From positions 124,001 through 188,000 of the forward strand of contig CANQEA010000001.1 in assembly GCA_947594095.1 (NCBI GenBank): DNA of 64,000 bases, in the 5' to 3' direction. Each line of letters starts with the position of its first letter. Within the stretch, counting starts at the first letter, position 1. The stretch comes from an uncultured Clostridia bacterium (lineage in GTDB: Bacteria > Bacillota_A > Clostridia > TANB77 > CAG-508). The position numbers and the translations under genes were made by a program. Of this stretch, positions 1-7,652 are shown piece after piece. The notes beneath the pieces were generated by a model that worked only from the letters and a program-made list of their open reading frames with translations, was not told where the DNA came from and searched no databases.

Positions 1-165
1 AACCAACATATTTTAAATAAAGATTTGAGTAATAAGAGAGATATTAAAAAACTGATGTTAGAAATAGATAATTTTAATTGTAAAGAGTTTATGATATCTC
101 AAGGGTTTTTAGAAGTATATGATTGCGGTAAATCACTATATGTATGGAAAAAGGAAATACTGTAA
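1..165 (+). CDS. C-terminal part of a homing-endonuclease-like ORF (5' end outside window)
   Basis: An open frame enters at base 1 and ends at TAA 163-165 (54 residues visible). The last residues (SQGFLEVYDCGKSLYVW) resemble the C-terminal end of Hef/Vsr-like phage homing endonucleases, which often finish with a GY/GF-x-x-x-(Y/W)DCG segment. It lies directly upstream of the DNA polymerase C-terminal half, where a free-standing or intron-encoded homing endonuclease is common. The catalytic part is not in the window, so the family assignment is an inference from a short tail. Confidence 0.4.
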   Translation, partial: NQHILNKDLSNKRDIKKLMLEIDNFNCKEFMISQGFLEVYDCGKSLYVWKKEIL

Positions 166-186
166 TTAAATTTAAGGAGAAACAAA

Positions 187-237
187 TTGCATAAAATAAA
201 AATAAGAACACCCCAATATTCATTTATAGCCGCGGAT
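187..237 (+). CDS. 5' exon of family A DNA polymerase segment (before the intron)
   Basis: The frame reads TPQYSFIAAD up to base 237 and joins the exon at 501 (MSAAEVR) to give IAAD-MSAAEVR, which matches polymerase motif A (DYSxxExR). A TTG at 187 is preceded by AAGGAG at 174-179 with a 7-nt gap, so this part could be translated as a separate C-terminal polymerase polypeptide. Alternatively only about 207-237 is exon and a second intron, carrying the ORF ending at 165, stops at G206. The upstream N-terminal half of the polymerase is not in the window. Confidence 0.6.
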
Positions 238-500
238 TAAAATTCTAGTCCCCTTACATGGCAACATGTATTGAAAACTTACTTAATTGCTGGAAACTCC
301 TAACATGTAATGATGAGGACAACCAGCAGCAAAGCCTCAAATGAGGAATGTTCAACGACTATCCCATGGCTGGGAGTAGAATCTAAGTAGATTCGAAATG
401 GTAAGTACCCTTAAAGGGTAAAGATATAGTCTATTCTCATATGAAAATATGAGGGGTTATTAGCCCATTATAAATTAACGCTTTATAATAAATATAAAAG
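238..500 (+). ncRNA. Group I self-splicing intron in the DNA polymerase gene
   Basis: The segment breaks the polymerase frame precisely between the Asp codon (GAT, 235-237) and the next motif A residue (501). The 5' exon ends in U and the intron ends in G, as group I introns require. GUCC at 248-251 can pair with the exon end GGAU, with a G-U at the cleavage site (P1). The conserved core is visible: a GACTA strand near 355 pairing with TAGTC in AAGATATAGTCT (about 421-432) as P7, a GCTGGAAAC/CCAGCAGC P-Q-like pair, and a P7.1-type hairpin at 380-396. No ORF lies inside, so it is a minimal 263-nt intron. Confidence 0.9.
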
Positions 501-1871
501 ATGAGTGCTGCAGAGGTGCGTACCGCATGTAATGCATCTGGGGATGAAAGTATGATGAATGCTTATAGAGCATTTGATTATCAAAAACAATTTCAAAGCT
601 TTATTGAGCTTTATTCATATGAAAGATTAAAGACGCTTAATGAAGGTTATAAAACTCTCTATATGATGACTAAAGAGGATACTCTACTAGACAATGAAGG
701 GAATCAAGTAAGCATTCTAACTAAAGAAGATGAAGGGGATAAGTTTAAGCTTGTCTTAGCTGACAATAATTTACACGCATTTACAATAAATAAACCAGGA
801 CAAGATCTTTATTCTCTTATTGCTTCTAAAATATATAAAAATAGATACGAAGATAATCTAGAGTTTTATCCTGCAGGTACTAAAATTACATATGAAGGTA
901 AAGAAGTAATATGCGGCAATAAAACGCACACCAATAAACTTGGAAAAACTCGTCGCCAAGACAGTAAATCTGTTCTTATAGGTTTAATTTACGGAAGAGG
1001 CGCACAATCTATAGCAGACCAAATTAATGAAAAAAGATTAGAGAAAAAGCAACCCACAATTACAAAAGAGGAAGCCCAGGAACTTATAGATGGTATTTAT
1101 GCATCTTTTCCTAGACTAAAAGAATGGATGGAAGAAACCCATAACTTTATCCATAAAAACGGCTATATAGATGATTGTTTTGGCCGTAGAAGAAGGTTAC
1201 CCGATGGGATGCTTCCAAAATATTCCATTACTACTTCTGTAACTTCAGGCTCGGAAGGCTTTAATCCTTTATTAGGATGTACTAATAGAATAGATAATGA
1301 ATTAATAGAAAAATACAGAGAAAAATTAGAAGATACTAAATTTTTATCTAATACCGCCTATGAAGAAATTAAAAAACAAGCAAAAGCAGAAGGCGTAGAA
1401 ATTCATAATAATAATGGTTTTATAGCACAGGCTGAAAGGCAATCAGTAAATTTTTGTGCCCAGGCTGCTTCAAGTGAAGTGAACAAACTTTCGCTGATTG
1501 CTATAAGTAAAAACAAAGAATTAAAAGAGTTAGGGTTTCAGCCTTTACTTACAATCCATGATGAAGTTATAGGTCAATGCCCCAGTGAGAATGCTAAGAG
1601 AGTAGCAGAAATTATTCCTCAAATAATGGTAGATGTAGGTAAAGAAAAAATTAAATGCCCTATGGTATCAGAAGCTTCAATCTTTAGTCATTGGTATGAA
1701 GATGATTTAACTACCTACATAAATGCGCTTTATGCTGATAGAGTTGAAAAGGGTGAAGACCCAGAAGTTGTTATGAATGACATTATTAAGTCCCACACAG
1801 AATTAACTCCAGAACAAATAAAAGGGGTATTAAAGGGAGAAATAAACGGTCTTTGGAATGGGCTAGCATAA
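501..1871 (+). CDS. Family A DNA polymerase, palm/fingers (3' exon)
   Basis: This encodes the polymerase domain of a PolA-type replicative DNA polymerase. Visible motifs: the end of motif A (SAAEVR, residues 2-7), the O-helix motif B (RRQDSKSVLIGLIYGRG, about 149-165, with the R...K...YG pattern) and motif C (HDE, about 353-355). The 3'-5' exonuclease and N-terminal part are missing and must lie upstream of the window or in a separate gene. The ATG at 501 is an exon codon, not a start: the reading frame continues from 237 after intron removal. Two insertions (about 70-130 and 255-300) separate the motifs compared with cellular Pol I. Confidence 0.92.
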   Translation: MSAAEVRTACNASGDESMMNAYRAFDYQKQFQSFIELYSYERLKTLNEGYKTLYMMTKEDTLLDNEGNQVSILTKEDEGDKFKLVLADNNLHAFTINKPGQDLYSLIASKIYKNRYEDNLEFYPAGTKITYEGKEVICGNKTHTNKLGKTRRQDSKSVLIGLIYGRGAQSIADQINEKRLEKKQPTITKEEAQELIDGIYASFPRLKEWMEETHNFIHKNGYIDDCFGRRRRLPDGMLPKYSITTSVTSGSEGFNPLLGCTNRIDNELIEKYREKLEDTKFLSNTAYEEIKKQAKAEGVEIHNNNGFIAQAERQSVNFCAQAASSEVNKLSLIAISKNKELKELGFQPLLTIHDEVIGQCPSENAKRVAEIIPQIMVDVGKEKIKCPMVSEASIFSHWYEDDLTTYINALYADRVEKGEDPEVVMNDIIKSHTELTPEQIKGVLKGEINGLWNGLA

Positions 1872-1879
1872 AAAATTAG

Positions 1880-1908
1880 TTGACTCTTCCTTTCTTTTAT
1901 TTTATAAT
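1880..1908 (+). promoter_or_regulatory. Sigma-A-like promoter, TTGACT-17-TATAAT
   Basis: The -35 box TTGACT at 1880-1885 and the -10 box TATAAT at 1903-1908 have a pyrimidine-rich 17-nt spacer, 9 nt after the polymerase stop codon. The site belongs to a family of twelve TAGTTGAY-N17-TATAAT sites in the window and would drive the gene at 1930. Confidence 0.8.
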
Positions 1909-1929
1909 GATATCAATAAGGAATATATT

Positions 1930-2361
1930 ATGAAACTTAAATTAGTAAAAGATAAAGAACCCTTAAACGAGGTAAAGAAAGAAGACAATTTATACTTGGT
2001 AGGTCCATTTTGGCTAATATCTAAATCTCTTGAGGAACTTAACAAAGGTAACTTTGAATTATTAGCATATAAATTTCTAGTGGATTATAATGGGAATTAT
2101 GAGACTAGAGTGCCCAAATCTCAGTTTACTCATAAAGGGATATGGGAAAACGAAATAAAAAGGCCTGAATCTTATGATTATTTTCCCAGAGGAAGAGTTA
2201 GTTGTAATCATGGAGATACAACTATAAATATCCCAAAAGGGTTAAATGAGAGATTAATACTAGAAAGATTAGCTAAAGAATATGGTTTTAAAGCCTCAGA
2301 TGTTAATGTTAAATATACTGATCCTACATCAGGAAATCATTATACATTTTCTCTAAAATAA
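1930..2361 (+). CDS. Hypothetical protein, 143 aa
   Basis: I do not recognise this protein. It is soluble-looking, with charged N-terminus, aromatic centre and no membrane segment. It lies 22 nt downstream of a consensus promoter, so it is the first gene of a transcription unit that probably continues into the DUF3310 gene. Confidence 0.75.
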   Translation: MKLKLVKDKEPLNEVKKEDNLYLVGPFWLISKSLEELNKGNFELLAYKFLVDYNGNYETRVPKSQFTHKGIWENEIKRPESYDYFPRGRVSCNHGDTTINIPKGLNERLILERLAKEYGFKASDVNVKYTDPTSGNHYTFSLK

Positions 2362-2393
2362 AATATAAAAAATAAAATAAGAGGTGATATTTA

Positions 2394-2870
2394 ATGGACG
2401 AAAATAATCATATCCCTAGAGATGCAGAGGGTTATATTACACCAAATCATTACTATGGGCAAAACTATCAATTACTTGATGTAATTGAAGATCAATTATC
2501 TCCAGAAGGTGTAAGGGGATTTACAAAGGGTTTAATTTTTAAGTACCTATATGGTTGTGTAGATGATACAACTTTACGTAGATGTACAAAGGCAAAGTAC
2601 TATCTTGATGAATTAATCATTTATTGTAAGAACCATGGAGAAACGATTCCAGAAAATAACAATCTTAAACCTACCTATTACAATAAAGGAAAGATTGAAG
2701 TTATTGATATTCTTGAAGACCAGCTATCTAAAGAGGAATTAAAAGGTTTTTACCTTGGCATGGTAATTAGATACCTTACAAGAGAAGGAAAAAAGAATGG
2801 TTTAGAAGATCTTCTAAAAGCTAAATATTATCTTGATAGATTTATCGCAAATTTGGAAGGTGGACTATGA
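2394..2870 (+). CDS. Tandem DUF3310 protein
   Basis: The protein holds two copies of the small phage domain DUF3310 (SaV-type). Copy one, about residues 17-77, runs from HYYG through LLDVIEDQLSPEG to KAKYYLDEL. Copy two, about 94-153, runs from YYNKG through VIDILEDQLSKEE and LKAKYYLDRF. DUF3310 is normally a single-domain protein of 60-100 aa, so this is an internal duplication. Its function is unknown; it is often near nucleotide-metabolism genes. An AGAGGTGAT RBS precedes the ATG. A single-domain relative is at 19991. Confidence 0.85.
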   Translation: MDENNHIPRDAEGYITPNHYYGQNYQLLDVIEDQLSPEGVRGFTKGLIFKYLYGCVDDTTLRRCTKAKYYLDELIIYCKNHGETIPENNNLKPTYYNKGKIEVIDILEDQLSKEELKGFYLGMVIRYLTREGKKNGLEDLLKAKYYLDRFIANLEGGL

Positions 2871-3037
2871 CTAACAGAGAATGGCTTGAAAGTTTGAGTG
2901 ATGAAGAGTTGTCAAGGCAACTTCTTGAAAGAAAATGTACCCATTGTATTTGTGAAGGTCCCGGTGGGATTGCTTGCATAAACACAACTTGCGACATTGC
3001 TACTCAAAAATGGCTTCAAGCCGAGCATGAAGATTGA
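2867..3037 (+). CDS. Small Cys-containing phage protein, 56 aa
   Basis: This short ORF overlaps the preceding stop codon (ATGA), indicating translational coupling. It starts MTNREWLESLSDEEL and has four cysteines in the pattern CTHCIC...C...C, then WLQAEHED. Small phage proteins with an N-terminal EWLxSLSDEEL helix and a Cys cluster (probable zinc site) are common in Firmicute phages. Function unknown. Confidence 0.8.
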   Translation: MTNREWLESLSDEELSRQLLERKCTHCICEGPGGIACINTTCDIATQKWLQAEHED

Positions 3038-3044
3038 GGTATAG

Positions 3045-3293
3045 ATGAACTACATTGAGATTATAGGTATTATAGCATCCATATTTATTGTTGTTTCTAT
3101 GTGCTTTAAAACAACAACATTTAATGGTACTATCATTATGAGAATTATAAATGGTTTAGGCAGTATAGTGTTTGTAGTATATGGAGCTTTACTCCCTGCT
3201 ACTGCAACTCTTATTACTAATGCCTGTGCCTTTGTAATAAATTTATTTTATTTAATAAAAGAAATTAAAGATCATAGGAAGGTGAATAAATGA
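3045..3293 (+). CDS. Small integral membrane protein, three TM segments
   Basis: The 82-aa protein has three hydrophobic helices (about 3-20, 28-47 and 52-71) and a basic C-terminus. The layout recalls small YgjV/PnuC-like or half-SWEET membrane proteins, but I see no decisive motif. It overlaps the next gene by 4 nt. Confidence 0.75.
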   Translation: MNYIEIIGIIASIFIVVSMCFKTTTFNGTIIMRIINGLGSIVFVVYGALLPATATLITNACAFVINLFYLIKEIKDHRKVNK

Positions 3294-3676
3294 GAATTAA
3301 AAGCAAAAATGTTAAAAACGAGCTTGTAGAGGAATTAAGCAAGAAACTAGAACAGATAAAAGATCCTATCGATTTTATTAACAACGTAGATGCATTAAAC
3401 TCATATATTTCAAAAGCTGGGTGGTCTTCAAAATACAGAGCAGCTGAAAAGAAAGTCGTAAAGTGTAGTAGTTGTGAGAAGATGTTCCTTAAAAAGGGCG
3501 TAAAAACAACTACAGACATAACTACCGAAAACATTTGTATTTATAGCTCTCCATGGGGTGATGATAGGGAATATGCAGACAGAACTTACAAGAATTCCTA
3601 CTATATTTGCCCCCATTGTAATTACAAAAATATATATGCTAAAGAAATTACAGAGCCTGTAAATGAAACAAAATAA
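3290..3676 (+). CDS. Zinc-ribbon hypothetical protein, 128 aa
   Basis: An N-terminal helical part is followed by two Cys pairs (CSSC about 58-61 and CPHC about 112-115) that form a probable zinc ribbon. The start overlaps the preceding stop (ATGA). Function unknown. Confidence 0.75.
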   Translation: MRIKSKNVKNELVEELSKKLEQIKDPIDFINNVDALNSYISKAGWSSKYRAAEKKVVKCSSCEKMFLKKGVKTTTDITTENICIYSSPWGDDREYADRTYKNSYYICPHCNYKNIYAKEITEPVNETK

Positions 3677-3719
3677 ATTATTGTATATATAGATGAAACA
3701 ATTATAAAATTGGATTTAA

Positions 3720-3822
3720 AAAGTCCAGGGACGTGTTACTCTAACCTTACTGTCCATAAACCTAAAGGTGGCTTAAACGATTCAAGGTCGGCCACTATCT
3801 TTTTAGTGGTCGACCTTTTTTA
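3720..3822 (+). promoter_or_regulatory. Candidate riboswitch/attenuator leader of queC, with terminator
   Basis: A structured leader precedes queC in the only 230-bp gene-free gap of this region. A 14-bp intrinsic terminator (arms 3784-3797 and 3804-3817, one G-U, then a T tract) lies about 90 nt before queC. GGTGGC at 3767-3772 can pair with GCCACT at 3791-3796, the upstream terminator arm, forming a mutually exclusive antiterminator. GGAC (3729-3732) and GTCC (3752-3755) could pair upstream. Queuosine genes are classic targets of preQ1 riboswitches, so a deazaguanine-sensing aptamer is the natural guess. I cannot assign the class by eye. Confidence 0.55.
3784..3821 (+). terminator. Intrinsic terminator upstream of queC
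   Basis: Arms 3784-3797 and 3804-3817 form a 14-bp stem with a 6-nt loop, followed by TTTTTT. It lies before rather than after queC, which suggests attenuation, although it also could end the transcript of the gene at 3290. Confidence 0.9.
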
Positions 3823-3907
3823 ATATAGATAAAGAGTATTTTCAATGCCTTCATACTCATAATATTTTTCTAAGGTGTTAGATTAGATTAGGAGATAGAG
3901 ATAAAAC

Positions 3908-4705
3908 ATGAAATGTATTGTTAGTTTAAGTGGTGGAAGAGATAGCGCTACTTGTTTAGGTATTGCAGTTGATAAGTATGGTGCTGAAAATGTATATGCT
4001 ATGGGCTTTGAATATGGCTCAACGCATAGTTGTGAATTAGAAGCAGGAAAGAAGATTGCAGCTTATTATAATGTACCCTACCAAATTGTACATATTGATC
4101 CCAGTGTTTTCAAAGAATCTACATGCACAATGCTTCAAGGAGCAGAGAAGGAAATTCAAAAAGGTAAAAGTTATGCTGAAATATTAGCAGAAAAAGAGGG
4201 TAAAGTTGATACCTATGTGCCTTTCAGAAATGGATTATTTGCAGCTTATGTAGCAGCAAGAGCAGAAAGTTTAGTACAAAGATTTGATGAAGATGTAGTT
4301 ATTATGTTAGGGCAGCATGCCGATGACAGTGGTTACTATGTTGATGAAAATGGTAACGAAATGTTGGATGAATCTAAAGCAGCCTATCCTGATTGTACAG
4401 TTTCATTTGTAAAAGCATTTGAAAATGTAGTTAAAGTGTCTTCACTAGGTAGAGTAAGATACGATGCCCCCTTTGTTAAAATGCACAAGTGGGAGTTAAT
4501 AAAAATTGGTTTAGAGTTACCCCAACCAGTCCCTTATGAATTATGTTTTAGTTGCTATGATCCCATTTTTGTAGATGGTGAATGGAAAGAATGTGGAGAA
4601 TGTGCTACTGACATTGATGTAAAACAAGCAATGAATAAAGCACTTGATGTAATTCAAAGTGAAAATCCAGAGCTATATGAAAAAGTAAAATATCTGAGAA
4701 TGTAA
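3908..4705 (+). CDS. queC: QueC, 7-cyano-7-deazaguanine (preQ0) synthase
   Basis: QueC converts 7-carboxy-7-deazaguanine to preQ0 with ATP and ammonia. The PP-loop ATP pyrophosphatase motif SGGRDS is at residues 7-12. The structural zinc site is four cysteines at 213, 216, 229 and 232 (CFSC...CGEC). At 265 aa it is slightly longer than typical QueC because of a central insertion near 75-100. It is followed 25 nt downstream by the YhhQ transporter gene, and queD, queE and folE occur further along, so it belongs to a phage 7-deazaguanine DNA modification pathway. A terminator-bearing leader precedes it. Confidence 0.92.
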   Translation: MKCIVSLSGGRDSATCLGIAVDKYGAENVYAMGFEYGSTHSCELEAGKKIAAYYNVPYQIVHIDPSVFKESTCTMLQGAEKEIQKGKSYAEILAEKEGKVDTYVPFRNGLFAAYVAARAESLVQRFDEDVVIMLGQHADDSGYYVDENGNEMLDESKAAYPDCTVSFVKAFENVVKVSSLGRVRYDAPFVKMHKWELIKIGLELPQPVPYELCFSCYDPIFVDGEWKECGECATDIDVKQAMNKALDVIQSENPELYEKVKYLRM

Positions 4706-4730
4706 AAAATTGGAGGTGAATTGATTATAT

Positions 4731-5531
4731 ATGGAAAAGGTAAAAAACTTTTTTGTGAATGTAGGAAAAAAGATTAAGTCCTTATTTTGGGGTAATGAGA
4801 AATTAGGTAAATTGTCACCTTTATTTCTTATTTTAGTAGTAGTATCTACTGTAAGTTTATTACTATCCAACATATTGGCAGGTAAATCATTTCCACTTTT
4901 TGGGTGGCATATAGGCAATGCAGAGTTAGTATTGACATGCGGTATAATCCTTTATCCTCTTACTTACATGATCAGCGATCTCATGTCTGAGTGCTATGGG
5001 TATTCAGCTTCAAGAAAAGTCACATGGCTAGGGTTTGGAATGAATTTATTTATGGTGCTTATTGTTATGTTAGGTATTGTCATTCCAAGCGCTAATCCTT
5101 ATTATGAAAGTATTTCAGAGGGTTTAAAAGTAGGTTTTGGTTTTGATTTCCTAAATGGAGGAAATAATTTAGGTTCTTTAGGTATTTTATTTGCTTCTTT
5201 GCTTTCTTTTACCATAGGTAGTTGGGTAGATGATGTAGTATTTCAAGCGTTTAAGGATAAACATAAAGAAAATGATAGTACAGGTAAGTTTGTATTTAGG
5301 GCAGTGTTTTCTTCTCTAACAGGTGAAATTGTAGATAGTATCATTTTCATTCCTTTACTTTATTATTTTACAGCTCAAATGGGTACTACAATCACATCTT
5401 TTTGGCAGTTAATTGCAATCATTGGAATTCAAGCACTTATTAAAACTTTATATGAGCTTATAATATCCCCAGTAACTGCAGTACTAGCTAGAAAGATTAA
5501 AAAATACGAGGCTAATTTATTAACTAAATAA
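4731..5531 (+). CDS. yhhQ: YhhQ/QPTR-family queuosine precursor transporter
   Basis: This is a multi-pass inner-membrane protein (about six hydrophobic segments between residues 28 and 258) of the Vut_1/YhhQ family, which imports preQ0/preQ1. The family signature SDLMSECYGY is at about 82-91, and a second polar patch (TGEIVDSIIF) lies inside a later helix. The position directly after queC supports the role. It would let the phage use salvaged as well as newly made deazaguanine. The start is ATG 4731; GGAGGTG lies 12 nt upstream, a rather long spacing. Confidence 0.9.
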   Translation: MEKVKNFFVNVGKKIKSLFWGNEKLGKLSPLFLILVVVSTVSLLLSNILAGKSFPLFGWHIGNAELVLTCGIILYPLTYMISDLMSECYGYSASRKVTWLGFGMNLFMVLIVMLGIVIPSANPYYESISEGLKVGFGFDFLNGGNNLGSLGILFASLLSFTIGSWVDDVVFQAFKDKHKENDSTGKFVFRAVFSSLTGEIVDSIIFIPLLYYFTAQMGTTITSFWQLIAIIGIQALIKTLYELIISPVTAVLARKIKKYEANLLTK

Positions 5532-5541
5532 TAAACATATA

Positions 5542-5593
5542 TTATAAGATAAGGCTCCTATAAATAAAATAATATAGGAGCCTTATCTTATAA
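5542..5593. terminator. Perfect 21-bp inverted repeat after yhhQ
   Basis: Arms 5542-5562 and 5573-5593 are perfectly complementary with a 10-nt loop. It follows the queC-yhhQ unit and probably ends it, although no T run follows on the + strand. It could instead be an RNase processing or 3'-end stabilising stem. Confidence 0.65.
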
Positions 5594-5635
5594 AATTCCC
5601 TAAAGCTTCCAAAAAAAAAATTAAAAGATAATAAT

Positions 5636-5809
5636 ATGAATAATAAGAAAAAACATATTCTATTTGAAGATGAAGATCCTGAATTTGAAATAGCTCTTAG
5701 AAGGTTGCCTATTGTAGATGTTCTCCCTGCAGCTTGGGACTACCCTGAAGATGACATCTATGATGAAATTTACAAAGATATAGGAAATGATGACGATGAT
5801 GGCAAATAA
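5636..5809 (+). CDS. Small acidic protein, 57 aa
   Basis: An ORF of 57 codons with highly acidic composition (EDEDPEFE near the start, GNDDDDGK at the end). No clear RBS is seen, so expression is uncertain. Function unknown. Confidence 0.55.
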   Translation: MNNKKKHILFEDEDPEFEIALRRLPIVDVLPAAWDYPEDDIYDEIYKDIGNDDDDGK

Positions 5810-5826
5810 TAATAGAGGTAAGCAAA

Positions 5827-5946
5827 ATGAATTACAAAAAGCCATTAAATGAATTAACAGGTTATCCTAAATATTTTGTAGGCTTAGACCCTGATGATTT
5901 TGAAGACTTAATGGATCTTAAATTTTTTAAGATCAAACATTGCTAA
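5827..5946 (+). CDS. Small hypothetical protein, 39 aa
   Basis: A short ORF with a GAGGTAAG RBS 5 nt before its ATG. Its stop codon lies inside a TTGCTAAATTA motif. Function unknown. Confidence 0.5.
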   Translation: MNYKKPLNELTGYPKYFVGLDPDDFEDLMDLKFFKIKHC

Positions 5947-5959
5947 ATTATACGAATAA
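5940..5959 (+). promoter_or_regulatory. TTGCTAAATTA-type regulatory motif, copy 1
   Basis: TTGCTAAATTATACGAATAA is one of five intergenic copies of a motif with an invariant 10-bp core TGCTAAATTA and a downstream yRyG. It has extended -10 character (TGnTAAATT) but no -35 partner. It precedes the unit with the 499-aa gene and a poly-G tract. Confidence 0.6.
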
Positions 5960-5994
5960 TTAATATAAAAAAACCACCCCTGCGCCCCTTCTAT

Positions 5995-6005
5995 GGGGGG
6001 GGGGG
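5995..6005 (+). repeat. Poly-G tract, 11 nt
   Basis: Eleven consecutive G in an AT-rich genome, preceded by CCACCCC and CGCCCC stretches (5974-5988) that can pair with it. It lies 21 nt before the 499-aa gene. An ATG at 5993 overlaps the tract; losing one G would put that ATG in frame with the downstream gene, but it has no visible RBS. Similar tracts are at 17304 and 56809. Confidence 0.8.
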
Positions 6006-6026
6006 CACAAGGAGTTATATATAAAC

Positions 6027-7526
6027 ATGAATTTATATTCAGAAGCAAACAAATATTTCGAAGAAATATTAAAAGAAGAAAATGCTAAGCTTAATGAAAG
6101 CTTAAAGAAAAAGAAGCTGAAAGAATCTATTATATCTCGGAAGAAGTTAAGAGAAGATGATAGTACAAAGTCTGCTCTTAATTGGGCAGATCGGGATGCC
6201 ATAGAGAGTTTGATTAAAAAATCAATGGGAAAAATTGTAAGAGAGATACCCCAAATTGAGAATTCCTCTTACCATTACTCAGGCTGGGCTTCTTTTGATA
6301 AATTTGATGATATAATAAATGAAGTACGCCATAATTTAGATTGGCGGCTTGATAAATTATCACCAGAAGAAGCTGAATACAGTTACGGGGTTTTTAGGGA
6401 TTACAATATAATACGTGGTGAAAACGTTAATGATAAGATTGAATCAGGTAAGATGCGTCTCTTTAATGACTACAGAAAAGCAATTGACTATGCAGAATCT
6501 ATTACAAAACCAGATGGTAAGCAAACGCGTATTTATTTAATAGTCGGTAAAGGAGATAATAAACTCACTGCAGGGGACTTATGGCTTAAAATGCTTGATC
6601 CTACAGAAAAAATAAAATTAAATAGCCCTGCATATAATGAAATTCTAAGCTTGGTAAAGGGAAATAAAAAAGCAGCCAACATATTGAGAAAATGGTTAGA
6701 ATATGTTACATGGGAATCTTCAGAAGAATTGGAAGATGAAGTAGACAGGCTTCTTAACGATTTAATACAAGAGGGAGGAACTCCTGCTAGAGATGCAAAA
6801 GTTGTGGCAGATGCAATAGGCTGGAATCTTGAAGATAATACTCCATCTTTCCCTCCCATCTGGTATTCTGTTTGGGAGCTTACTGAAGATGGTGAAGAAA
6901 TAGATGAGCTTGATAGATTCGATACAAAGGAAAAAGCAATAGCTTTTGCCAAAAAACAGTCAGTTCCTACTCATGTAGTCTTCCTTCCTGAAGAAGACCC
7001 CGATGATGATCCTGATTATGCAGAATATATTGAATATACTTATGATTATGAGCCTTTTGAAGTTGTTTGGGAGAGCGGGGTTGATGAATCCTTTAACAGA
7101 AAGAGGAACTTAATGAGAGAAGCTGCCAATTCCATATCAGATATTAAGCATCTCAATTTACGCGACTATGGTAAAGGATACAGACCTCCTTATGCATTTG
7201 ATGGGGCTGTTTATTTTGATGTTAAGGATAATTCATTAGGTAGGGGTATTAATCAACTTCAAGCTTGGGAAGTTGATATTGCCTATAATGAACGTAGAAG
7301 AAGATGGTTTGTAGATTCCGATGTAGCTCAAGGTAGCGGTAAAACAGTTAAAGAGTGTGTTATAAATACATTTAAAGATTTTGTTAATCAAAGTAGTGCA
7401 GATAATCTGGGTAACGCTAATGAAACTAGCCTGGGTAACGCTATTGACGATAGATTTGTTAATTATGATGCAGCACCTGGCGAAAGCTTTCCTCTATATC
7501 TTATAGATATGTACCATAACAACTAA
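6027..7526 (+). CDS. Large acidic hypothetical protein, 499 aa
   Basis: I do not recognise the family. The N-terminal 45 residues are a Lys/Glu-rich helix (KLNESLKKKKLKES); the rest is globular with an acidic run near residue 326 (EEDPDDDPDYAEY) and a repeated NLGN/SLGN-type segment near 465-480. There is no signal peptide or membrane helix. AAGGAG at 6009-6014 lies 12 nt before ATG 6027. It is preceded by a TTGCTAAATTA motif and a poly-G tract and followed by a strong terminator, so it is a single-gene unit. A virion or regulatory role is possible but unsupported. Confidence 0.8.
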   Translation: MNLYSEANKYFEEILKEENAKLNESLKKKKLKESIISRKKLREDDSTKSALNWADRDAIESLIKKSMGKIVREIPQIENSSYHYSGWASFDKFDDIINEVRHNLDWRLDKLSPEEAEYSYGVFRDYNIIRGENVNDKIESGKMRLFNDYRKAIDYAESITKPDGKQTRIYLIVGKGDNKLTAGDLWLKMLDPTEKIKLNSPAYNEILSLVKGNKKAANILRKWLEYVTWESSEELEDEVDRLLNDLIQEGGTPARDAKVVADAIGWNLEDNTPSFPPIWYSVWELTEDGEEIDELDRFDTKEKAIAFAKKQSVPTHVVFLPEEDPDDDPDYAEYIEYTYDYEPFEVVWESGVDESFNRKRNLMREAANSISDIKHLNLRDYGKGYRPPYAFDGAVYFDVKDNSLGRGINQLQAWEVDIAYNERRRRWFVDSDVAQGSGKTVKECVINTFKDFVNQSSADNLGNANETSLGNAIDDRFVNYDAAPGESFPLYLIDMYHNN

Positions 7527-7546
7527 AATATAAAAACATTGATACT

Positions 7547-7578
7547 AAGGGAGTAGATTTTTTATCTACTCCCTTTCA
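7547..7578 (+). terminator. Intrinsic terminator after the 499-aa gene
   Basis: A 12-bp perfect stem (arms 7547-7558 and 7564-7575, loop TTTTT) followed by a T-rich stretch. It closes the 6027 unit just before the next promoter. Confidence 0.85.
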
Positions 7579-7590
7579 TTGTCTCTTTAG

Positions 7591-7619
7591 TTGATTTTTC
7601 TTCTACTTTATATTATAAT
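7591..7619 (+). promoter_or_regulatory. Promoter TTGATT-17-TATAAT
   Basis: TTGATT at 7591-7596 and TATAAT at 7614-7619 with a 17-nt spacer, preceded by the conserved TAG. It drives the run starting at 7653, whose leader has AAAGGTGAGGTAAA like other members of this promoter family. Confidence 0.85.
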
Positions 7620-7652
7620 AATTACGATAAAAAGGTGAGGTAAAATCTATAT

